DNA of 6,832 bases from Acidimicrobiales bacterium (GTDB taxonomy: Bacteria > Actinomycetota > Acidimicrobiia > Acidimicrobiales > RAAP-2): assembly GCA_017883125.1 (NCBI GenBank), contig JADGOD010000257.1:1-6832 (forward strand), written 5' to 3'. This document shows positions 1 to 4,869 of the stretch, in pieces (the first letter of the stretch is position 1; each line of letters opens with the position of its first letter). The notes beneath the pieces are model-generated. The model made no database searches, was not told the DNA's origin, and worked only from the letters and a program-made list of their open reading frames with translations. A program made the translations under genes and the position numbers.

Positions 1-1
1 T

Positions 2-673
2 GACCTCAACGCAGAGGCCGGCGAGGCCCTGGCCACCGAGATCGGTGGCGTCTTCGCCAACACCGACGTCACCAACCCCGAGCAGGTCATCGCCGCCATC
101 GAGGCGGGGACCGCCAAGGCGCCGCTGTGGAGCGTGGTGAACTGCGCCGGGATCGGCTGGGCCACCCGGACGGTCGGCAAGGACGGCGAGTACTCGAGCG
201 CCCACGACCTGGACATCTACCGCAAGGTGATCGAGATCAACCTGATCGGCACCTTCAACGTCTGCCGTCTCGCCGCCACGGCGATGAGCCACAACACCCC
301 CGACGAGGACAGCTGCCGCGGTGCGATCGTCAACACCGCCTCGGTCGCCGCCGAGGACGGCCAGATCGGACAGGTCGCCTACTCCTCTTCGAAGGGCGGC
401 GTCGTCGGCCTCACCCTGCCGCTGGCCCGTGACCTCTCGGCCATCGGGGTGCGCGCCAACTGCATCCTCCCCGGGCTCATCGACACCCCCATCTACGGCA
501 AGGGCGAGGCCGCCGAGGAGTTCAAGAAGAAGCTCGCCGTCGACGTGCTCTTCCCCAAGCGGCTCGGCCGCGGCGAGGAGTTCGCCACCCTGGCGGTCGA
601 GCTCCTGGCCAACAGCTACATGAACGCCGAGTCGATCCGCCTGGACGCCGGCATCCGGATGCAGCCGAAGTGA
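2..673 (+). CDS. SDR-family 3-hydroxyacyl-CoA dehydrogenase type 2-like (HSD17B10-like), 5' partial
   Basis: NAD(P)-dependent short-chain dehydrogenase lacking its N-terminus, which lies left of the window. The frame is open from base 2 and gives 223 residues. About 30 residues, including the TGxxxGxG dinucleotide-binding loop, should be missing from a usual ~255. Visible SDR marks, in fragment numbering: the acidic Asp1 at the end of strand 2, which favours NAD(H); the NCAG form of NNAG (47-50); Asn80; and catalytic Ser114, Tyr127 and Lys131 (YSSSK). The stretch NTASVAAEDGQIGQ and the C-terminal SIRLDAGIRMQP strongly recall human HSD10, a 3-hydroxy-2-methylacyl-CoA and steroid dehydrogenase. 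The probable role is the third step of beta-oxidation or isoleucine/branched-chain acyl-CoA breakdown in the cytosol. Family assignment is secure. The exact substrate is inferred from resemblance alone, and no pathway partner is visible in the window. Confidence 0.9.
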   Translation, partial: DLNAEAGEALATEIGGVFANTDVTNPEQVIAAIEAGTAKAPLWSVVNCAGIGWATRTVGKDGEYSSAHDLDIYRKVIEINLIGTFNVCRLAATAMSHNTPDEDSCRGAIVNTASVAAEDGQIGQVAYSSSKGGVVGLTLPLARDLSAIGVRANCILPGLIDTPIYGKGEAAEEFKKKLAVDVLFPKRLGRGEEFATLAVELLANSYMNAESIRLDAGIRMQPK

Positions 674-693
674 TCTGAGCGGTTCACCTCCGG

Positions 694-725
694 GAGCGGG
701 GCCCACTCGAAGGGTCGCCCCTCTC
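694..725. terminator. Weak hairpin between convergent SDR and pirin genes
   Basis: GAGCGGGGC (694-702) can pair with GCCCCTCTC (717-725). The stem has five G/C pairs, one mismatch and three more pairs, around a 14-nt loop. It sits in the 64-bp gap between two convergent stop codons, where a bidirectional terminator would be expected. There is no T-run on either side and the stem is interrupted, so the call rests mainly on position. Confidence 0.3.
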
Positions 726-737
726 GCTGGACGGCGC

Positions 738-1607
738 TCAGCGAAGGGGCGGTGCGTCGTAGCGGTCGAGGTGTGAGGGAAGGGTCCCGAACCGGCCGTC
801 GTCGGTCTCCCACGAGTGGCGGGCCGAGGCGATCTCGTCCGCGGTGCGGGCCACGAAGTTCCACCACATCGTGATGGTCTCGCCGAAGGGGACCCCTCCG
901 AGCATCATCACGACGGCGGGGCCGTCGGCCTCGATGACCAGCTGATCGTGGCCCGGTCCCCGATAGGCGAGCTTCCCCGGTTCGATCACCATCGATCCGA
1001 CGCGGATCGATCCGTCCAGGACGACCAGTGCGTGCTCGTAGCTCTCGCGACACGGGACCGTCGTCACACCGGTGCGGAGGTTGAGCTCGACCCCGGAGTG
1101 ATCGGTGTCCCGCCGGGCCGGGGAGACGTGTCCCGCGAGATCCCCGATGAGCACCGTGGCGCCGCCGCCGTCGAGCTCGACCTTCGGGAGAACCTGATGG
1201 TGCTCGAAGGCCGCGGGGCCGTGGCGGGTCGCCTCGGGCTGCGCCACCCACAGCTGGATCCCGTGGAAGGCGCCGGTGTCGGTGGACGAGGACTCCTCCG
1301 AGTGCGACACCCCCCCTCCGGCCGTCATCAGGTTGAGCGAGCCGGGCCGCAGGATCTGCTCGGAGCCGAGGCTGTCGCAGTGGAGGGCCTCGCCCCCGAT
1401 CAGCCAGGTGACGGTCTGCAGCCCGCAGTGCGGATGGGGTCCGATCCGCATCATCCCCGGTCTCCACGGCACCGGGCCCATGTGATCGGCGAAGCACCAC
1501 GCCCCCACCGTCCGGTGGGCCGCACGCGGGAGCGCCCGGCGGACCGGGAGGCCTCCGACCGCGTCGTGGCGGCTGTCGAAGATCGCAACGTCGCCCATCG
1601 CCCTCAC
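738..1607 (-). CDS. Pirin family protein (bicupin)
   Basis: A pirin-type cupin of 289 aa from the GTG at 1607, or 286 aa from the ATG at 1598. GTG is preferred because GGAGG lies 8 nt upstream of it but 17 nt before the ATG. Counting from the ATG, the N-terminal cupin carries PHPHCG with His55 and His57, and GGGVSHSEE with His99 and Glu101. These match the four iron ligands of human pirin. The C-terminal Pirin_C domain is intact and ends with the typical GGVPFGETITMWWNFVARTADEI block. Family members are non-haem Fe(II) proteins; E. coli YhhW has quercetin 2,3-dioxygenase activity in vitro, while other pirins act as redox-sensitive regulatory partners. The physiological substrate cannot be read from sequence. 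The gene is monocistronic here: it converges on the SDR gene and diverges from the slipin gene. Confidence 0.93.
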   Translation of the reverse strand: MRAMGDVAIFDSRHDAVGGLPVRRALPRAAHRTVGAWCFADHMGPVPWRPGMMRIGPHPHCGLQTVTWLIGGEALHCDSLGSEQILRPGSLNLMTAGGGVSHSEESSSTDTGAFHGIQLWVAQPEATRHGPAAFEHHQVLPKVELDGGGATVLIGDLAGHVSPARRDTDHSGVELNLRTGVTTVPCRESYEHALVVLDGSIRVGSMVIEPGKLAYRGPGHDQLVIEADGPAVVMMLGGVPFGETITMWWNFVARTADEIASARHSWETDDGRFGTLPSHLDRYDAPPLR

Positions 1608-1671
1608 CCGACCCTCCTCCGGGGCCACATTCGGCGAGGGCGCCGAGGGAGCCACCCCGGTCCCTGAGTCG

Positions 1672-1677
1672 ACCCTA
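1672..1677 (-). promoter_or_regulatory. Possible -10 box for pirin gene
   Basis: On the minus strand this hexamer reads TAGGGT, fitting TAnnnT, about 65 bp upstream of the pirin start in the 136-bp divergent gap. I found no convincing -35 hexamer at 16-18 bp, so this is only a candidate. Confidence 0.25.
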
Positions 1678-1743
1678 GCGGGGAAGCGAAGAAGTGACCT
1701 ACGGCCCTTGCATTCGGCACCCCGCGCGTTCAAAGTGGATTTC

Positions 1744-2607
1744 ATGGGAGTTGTGTGGGGAGTGATCATCGCTGTAGTTCTTGTCGCCCTCTGGGCGGTC
1801 CTCGCGCTGCGGATCGTCAAGCAGTACGAGAAGGGTGTGCTGTTCCGGCTGGGTCGGATCATCGGCACCCGTGAGCCAGGCCTGCGTGTCATCATCCCCG
1901 TCATCGACAACCTCCGGAGGATCTCGCTGCGGATCGTCACGATGCCCATCCAGTCCCAGGGCATCATCACCAAGGACAACGTCAGCGTCGACATCGCCGC
2001 CGTGGCGTACTACAGGGTCGTCGATGCGGTGCAGTCGATCGTGGCCATCGAGAACGTGAGTGCGGCCATCAACCAGATCGCCCAGACCACCTTGCGCAAG
2101 GTCGTCGGCCGGCACTCCCTGGACGAGACCCTCTCGGAGACCGATCGGCTGAACGTGGACATCCGCGAGATCCTCGAGCGGACGACTGTGGAGTGGGGTG
2201 TCGAGGTCACCCTCGTCGAGCTCAAGGACATCCAGCTCCCCGAATCGATGAAGCGAGCCATGGCCCGTGAGGCCGAGGCCGAGCGCGAGAAGAGGGCCAA
2301 GATCATCAACGCCGAGGGCGAGTCGCTCGCTGCGGCGGCCTTGGGTGAGGCCTCTGACGTCATGATGGCCCACCCGATCGCCCTCCAGCTGCGGAACCTC
2401 CAGAGCCTGGTGGAGATCGCGGTGGACAAGAACTCCACCGTCGTCTTCCCCGCCCCGCTCATGAGCACGATCGGCGAGCTGGGCTCGTTCCTGGCTCGAG
2501 AGGTGGCTGCCTCCGAGCGCGCCGCGCCCGCCCCCCCGGTCGGCACGCCGCTGCGCGCGCTCGACGACGACGACGACGACTACGACGACGACGACGACGA
2601 CGCATAG
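1744..2607 (+). CDS. Slipin / stomatin-like SPFH (band 7) membrane protein with poly-Asp tail
   Basis: An SPFH-domain scaffold protein of 287 aa from the ATG at 1744. Such proteins anchor in the cytoplasmic membrane, oligomerise and organise membrane microdomains; bacterial slipins are often paired with NfeD, but no NfeD gene is visible here. Residues 2-23 form one hydrophobic N-terminal segment. The SPFH domain runs about 25-190, with the stomatin signature EPGLRVIIPVID, then ERTTVEWGVEV and LKDIQLPESMKRAMAREAEAE. A charged Ala/Glu/Lys-rich helix (about 168-205) should be coiled coil. The C-terminus is unusual: a Pro/Ala linker, then six Asp, Tyr, six Asp and Ala. An upstream in-frame TTG (1708) would add 12 polar residues before the membrane segment and is less likely. 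No good Shine-Dalgarno precedes either start, so leaderless translation is possible. Confidence 0.92.
   Translation: MGVVWGVIIAVVLVALWAVLALRIVKQYEKGVLFRLGRIIGTREPGLRVIIPVIDNLRRISLRIVTMPIQSQGIITKDNVSVDIAAVAYYRVVDAVQSIVAIENVSAAINQIAQTTLRKVVGRHSLDETLSETDRLNVDIREILERTTVEWGVEVTLVELKDIQLPESMKRAMAREAEAEREKRAKIINAEGESLAAAALGEASDVMMAHPIALQLRNLQSLVEIAVDKNSTVVFPAPLMSTIGELGSFLAREVAASERAAPAPPVGTPLRALDDDDDDYDDDDDDA
2563..2601 (+). repeat. GAC trinucleotide microsatellite (poly-Asp codons)
   Basis: Six GAC codons, one TAC, then six more GAC codons, in frame at the 3' end of the slipin gene. Every Asp uses GAC, giving a near-perfect tandem repeat with a single G-to-T interruption. Length change by slippage in units of three would alter the acidic tail without a frameshift. 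Confidence 0.95.
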
Positions 2608-2613
2608 GACCAT

Positions 2614-2635
2614 CGAGCGGTCGACGCACCGCTCG
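2614..2635 (+). terminator. Hairpin downstream of slipin gene
   Basis: CGAGCGGT (2614-2621) and ACCGCTCG (2628-2635) form a perfect 8-bp stem with a 6-nt loop, starting 7 nt after the slipin stop. No T-tract follows (TTGCGA), as is common for terminators in high-GC actinobacteria. It could also be a protein-binding palindrome upstream of the next gene. Confidence 0.5.
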
Positions 2636-2654
2636 TTGCGATGGGCATCGACCC

Positions 2655-2660
2655 TAGGCT
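2655..2660 (+). promoter_or_regulatory. Possible -10 box (TAGGCT) for FMN reductase gene
   Basis: TAGGCT fits TAnnnT and lies 31 bp before the ATG, giving a predicted leader of about 25 nt. The identical hexamer, also followed by T and shortly by TGA, occurs at 4795-4800 before the secreted protein gene. No good -35 sits at 17 bp; TTGCGA is present but only 13 bp away. Candidate only. Confidence 0.35.
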
Positions 2661-2691
2661 TGAGGGCTCCCTGCAACGAATGTGAGCCGAC

Positions 2692-3270
2692 ATGGCTGAG
2701 CTCCCCCTCCTTCAGATCGTCATCGCCAGCACCCGTCCCGGTCGGGCCGGGCCGTCGATCGCTGCCTGGTTCACCGAGATCGCCCGGGCTCACGGTGGCT
2801 TCGAGGTCGAGGTCGTCGACCTCAAGGAGGTCGACCTCCCCCTCTTCGACGAGCCCAACCACCCGATGCGCCATGAGTACGTCCACGACCACACCAAGGC
2901 GTGGTCCGAGGTCGTCGCTCGGGCGGACGCCTTCGTCATCGTGATGCCCGAGTACAACCACTCCTTCACCGCCGCGATCAAGAACGCCATCGACTACCTG
3001 CACCACGAGTGGGCCTACAAGCCGGTCGCCTTCGTCTCCTATGGCGGGGTCGCGGCCGGGACCCGGGCCGTCCAGGCGCTCAAGCCGACCGTGTCGGCGC
3101 TCAAGATGATGCCGATCGGCGAGTCAATCAACATCCCGTTCTTCCAGACGCACCTCGACGACGACGGGGTCTTCACCGGCGCAGAGGGCCTCAGTTCGGC
3201 ATCGGACCTCATGCTGGACGCCCTCGCCGGCTGGACGGCGGCGATGATCACATTCAGGAGCCCCGCGTAG
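2692..3270 (+). CDS. NADPH-dependent FMN reductase family protein (flavodoxin-like)
   Basis: A 192-aa cytosolic flavodoxin-fold oxidoreductase of the FMN_red family, the usual length for the group. The N-terminal beta strand leads into STRPGR (residues 13-18), the loop that binds the FMN phosphate. PEYNHSFTAAIKNAID (86-101) is the family hallmark contacting the isoalloxazine ring, and SYGGVAAGTRA (117-127) is the second conserved flavin loop. Relatives reduce FMN, quinones, azo dyes or chromate with NAD(P)H, so the physiological acceptor is unknown. The ATG start lacks a strong Shine-Dalgarno, with only GTGAG 5-9 nt upstream, but downstream starts would remove the flavin loop. The gene stands alone between two hairpins, so single-gene transcription is likely. 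Confidence 0.93.
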   Translation: MAELPLLQIVIASTRPGRAGPSIAAWFTEIARAHGGFEVEVVDLKEVDLPLFDEPNHPMRHEYVHDHTKAWSEVVARADAFVIVMPEYNHSFTAAIKNAIDYLHHEWAYKPVAFVSYGGVAAGTRAVQALKPTVSALKMMPIGESINIPFFQTHLDDDGVFTGAEGLSSASDLMLDALAGWTAAMITFRSPA

Positions 3271-3294
3271 CCCTCTGACCATCACGCCGGCGCC

Positions 3295-3329
3295 CCTGGC
3301 AAGCAGGAGTTCGACGCCTCCTTGCCGGG
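3295..3329. terminator. Bidirectional terminator-like hairpin
   Basis: CCTGGCAAG (3295-3303) pairs with CTTGCCGGG (3321-3329): nine pairs including one T-G wobble, with extra pairing possible between GAG and CTC inside the loop. TCTCTC follows on the plus strand. It lies in the 63-bp gap between the convergent FMN reductase and CsoR-family genes, where both need termination. Confidence 0.55.
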
Positions 3330-3333
3330 TCTC

Positions 3334-3606
3334 TCAGGCCAGCTTGGTGAAGAGCCGCTGGACCTCGTCGAGCGGGTACCCGGAGGCCTCAGCCTTCTCG
3401 GGGTTCTCGAGGCAGTAGGCGAGCCCGCTGGCGATCATCCGGAACCCCACCTGCTCGAGCGCCTTGGTCGCCGCGCTGAGCTGGGTGACGATATCGCGAC
3501 ACTCCCTACCCTCCGCCAGCATCGCCTCGATGCCTCGGACCTGGCCTTCGACTCGTCGCAGGCGACGACGAAGGTCGTCGGTCACCTCTTCGGGAAGTTC
3601 CATCAT
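3334..3606 (-). CDS. CsoR/FrmR-family transcriptional repressor, His-less (CstR-like)
   Basis: A small all-helical DNA-binding repressor (DUF156 family) of 90 aa. It contains the family core RLRRVEGQVRGIEAML, then ECRDIVTQLSAATKALEQVGF. Aligned without gaps to M. tuberculosis CsoR, Cys36 and Cys65 coincide with its copper ligands, but position 61, His in CsoR, is Gly here. Loss of this His with both cysteines kept is characteristic of CstR, which forms di-, tri- or tetrasulfide links on exposure to persulfide, so sulfur sensing is more likely than Cu(I) sensing (inference). Two adjacent ATGs (3606, 3603) could start it. GGAG is 3 nt from the first and 6 nt from the second, so the second may be used. 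It lies 34 bp after the DUF2892 gene and is probably co-transcribed and autoregulated through the palindrome at 3878. Confidence 0.93.
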   Translation of the reverse strand: MMELPEEVTDDLRRRLRRVEGQVRGIEAMLAEGRECRDIVTQLSAATKALEQVGFRMIASGLAYCLENPEKAEASGYPLDEVQRLFTKLA

Positions 3607-3640
3607 GTTCTCCTCATCGACATCGCTGCCGAGGTTGCGC

Positions 3641-3847
3641 TCAGTGCTGGTGGCCAGCGTCGGTTGATATCCCGAGCACCTGGTAGATCGGGCACATCCC
3701 GATCAGAGCGGTGACACCCAAGATCGCGGCGATGATCCACAGCACGATGCCCCAACCGGAGCCAGCGCCCACGACCAGCGCGAGCACCACCGCCGCCACG
3801 GCGACGACACCCCGGAGAATCCTGTCGATCGGTCCTTCGTTCCTCAT
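3641..3847 (-). CDS. YgaP-like DUF2892 membrane protein
   Basis: A 68-aa inner-membrane protein matching the transmembrane domain of YgaP-type proteins (DUF2892). It begins MRNEGPIDRILRG, has hydrophobic helices at about 12-28 and 32-50, and ends with the family signature MCPIYQVLGIST (51-62) and a His-containing tail. In E. coli YgaP this module is fused to a rhodanese sulfurtransferase domain; here it stands alone. The Cys in GMCP is the conserved one. A strong Shine-Dalgarno AAGGAGG sits 6 nt before the ATG, much better than most genes in the window. It is first in a likely two-gene operon with the CsoR-family repressor, under the palindrome at 3878-3893. The link to sulfide/persulfide handling is inferred from family and partner. 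Confidence 0.9.
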   Translation of the reverse strand: MRNEGPIDRILRGVVAVAAVVLALVVGAGSGWGIVLWIIAAILGVTALIGMCPIYQVLGISTDAGHQH

Positions 3848-3853
3848 GATGGT

Positions 3854-3860
3854 CCTCCTT
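3854..3860 (-). promoter_or_regulatory. Strong ribosome binding site of DUF2892 gene
   Basis: On the minus strand this reads AAGGAGG, a full anti-16S match, placed 6 nt before the ATG at 3847. It fixes the start and suggests high expression once the operon is derepressed. Confidence 0.85.
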
Positions 3861-3874
3861 GGCTCGCTAGGTCC

Positions 3875-3880
3875 ATCATA
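3875..3880 (-). promoter_or_regulatory. -10 box of DUF2892-CsoR operon promoter
   Basis: On the minus strand this reads TATGAT (five of six to TATAAT). A partial -35, ATGGCA, lies 18 bp upstream at 3899-3904, touching the last base of the protease stop codon. Predicted transcription would start near 3868, about 20 nt before the DUF2892 ATG. The operator palindrome fills the spacer and the first half of the -10, a typical arrangement for repression. Confidence 0.6.
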
Positions 3881-3893
3881 CCCCTTGGGGTAT
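3878..3893. promoter_or_regulatory. Palindromic operator, probably for the CsoR-family repressor
   Basis: ATACCCC-TT-GGGGTAT is a perfect 7+2+7 inverted repeat. CsoR/CstR-family operators are known to be TACCC..GGGTA-type G/C-rich inverted repeats with flanking A/T, which this matches. It lies in the 56-bp gap between the protease stop and the DUF2892 start, overlapping the -10 box, so occupancy would block transcription of the repressor's own operon. Confidence 0.8.
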
Positions 3894-3903
3894 CAGGATG
3901 CCA

Positions 3904-4626
3904 TCATGACTTCGGCGGATCCTTGGGCGCAGGGCCGGTTCCCTCGTCTTCGGTGCTCCGCTCCTCGGCGCCGGCGGCGAGGAGGACGAACGCCCCAATG
4001 AAAGTCAGCCAGATGTCGTAGGCGAGACCGACGGCGATCATCACCACGGCGATACCACGAGCGACCTTCGCCGCCTGGACCGTGGCGGTGCGCCGGTCCT
4101 CCTTCATCGACAGCGCGGCCCGCAGCACGCGACCTCCGTCCATCGGGAGGGCGGGCAGGAGGTTGAAGACGCCGATCACCAGGTTGAACCAGGCGATGCG
4201 GGCCAGCCAGGGTCCGGCCAGCAACGTCGGCGGCCAGATCTTCGCACCGGACAGCACCGTGAGGACGGCGAAGATGACGGCCAGGGCGAGGCTGGTCAGC
4301 GGACCGGCGATGGCGATGGCGAGCTCCTCGCGGGGATCGGTCGGGATGGATCTCATCTGGGAGATCCCCCCGATGGGGACCAGGAGGATGTCGTCGACCA
4401 CGACGCCGTCGCGCTGGGCCACCACACAGTGGGCCAGCTCGTGGAGGAGGACCGAGCCGAAGATGACCACGATCCAGATCAGCCCGAGGACCACAGCGTG
4501 GATGCCGGAGGACTGATCGATCGCCACCACCAGGGCGAGGAGGAAGAGGAAGGTCCAGTGGATGCGGACGTCGACGCCGAGGAGCCTCGCCACGCGCAGC
4601 GAGCGGACCGGTTGCTGCTCAGCCAC
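3904..4626 (-). CDS. Site-2 protease family M50 intramembrane metallopeptidase
   Basis: A polytopic membrane zinc protease of 240 aa. HELAH (residues 62-66) supplies two His ligands and the catalytic Glu63. NLLPALPMDGGR (155-166) is the family's NxxPxxxxDGG block, with Asp163 as the third ligand. EELAIAIAGPLTS (100-112) is the conserved segment between them. Hydrophobic spans lie at about 24-36, 44-62, 101-128, 140-158 and 188-219. There is no PDZ domain and no C-terminal CBS pair, so this is the short form near the SpoIVFB/Rip3 core. The tail is short, acidic and proline-rich. Relatives cleave membrane-bound anti-sigma factors or other transmembrane substrates; none is visible nearby. The start is GTG at 4626 without a clear Shine-Dalgarno. 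Only 56 bp separate it from the DUF2892 gene, so read-through is possible, but that operon has its own promoter. Confidence 0.92.
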   Translation of the reverse strand: MAEQQPVRSLRVARLLGVDVRIHWTFLFLLALVVAIDQSSGIHAVVLGLIWIVVIFGSVLLHELAHCVVAQRDGVVVDDILLVPIGGISQMRSIPTDPREELAIAIAGPLTSLALAVIFAVLTVLSGAKIWPPTLLAGPWLARIAWFNLVIGVFNLLPALPMDGGRVLRAALSMKEDRRTATVQAAKVARGIAVVMIAVGLAYDIWLTFIGAFVLLAAGAEERSTEDEGTGPAPKDPPKS

Positions 4627-4756
4627 GGCGAGCTGCGTTCAAAAGGTCATCGACCATGGCTTCCACTCCCAAAGCCTCCCACCACTTCGCCTGATCCGGG
4701 CAACGGGCGATGAGATCCATTCCGGGCTGCGACCCAATGCCGTGAATGGTGAGTTG

Positions 4757-4771
4757 CCCGGGCGTCCCGGG
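4757..4771. promoter_or_regulatory. CCCGGG-CGT-CCCGGG inverted repeat next to a promoter
   Basis: Two CCCGGG palindromes three bases apart form a 15-bp inverted repeat ending directly at the predicted -35 box (4772). This is a plausible regulator site for the secreted protein gene, but its regulator is unknown and such sites arise easily in GC-rich DNA. Confidence 0.3.
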
Positions 4772-4800
4772 TAGACGTCTCTTCGATCGGAGCGTAGGCT
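4772..4800 (+). promoter_or_regulatory. Promoter of the EXORDIUM-like gene
   Basis: TAGACG (4772-4777, four of six to TTGACA), a 17-bp spacer and TAGGCT (4795-4800) form a good actinobacterial housekeeping-type promoter. Transcription would start near 4807 and give a leader of about 63 nt before the ATG at 4870. It lies in the 243-bp gap divergent from the M50 protease gene, in which I see no other gene. Confidence 0.6.
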
Positions 4801-4869
4801 TTGAACTGTGTCAAGAAGAGGTGTGCTCGAGAGGGCCTCCGCTTAGAGCCCGATCTCAGGGAGTCGTCC

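Noticed and set aside
616..1500. Long minus-strand frame overlapping the pirin gene
   Set aside because: Arg/Gly/Pro-rich shadow of the pirin gene in another frame; the 738-1607 frame carries all pirin motifs.
816..1667. Long plus-strand frame antisense to pirin
   Set aside because: Composition typical of an antisense shadow in GC-rich DNA, with no recognisable domain.
1699..3006. 435-aa minus-strand frame across the slipin and FMN reductase genes
   Set aside because: Antisense to two well-supported genes; its Val run is just the complement of the GAC repeat, and its Asp/Val/Gly-rich composition is that of a shadow.
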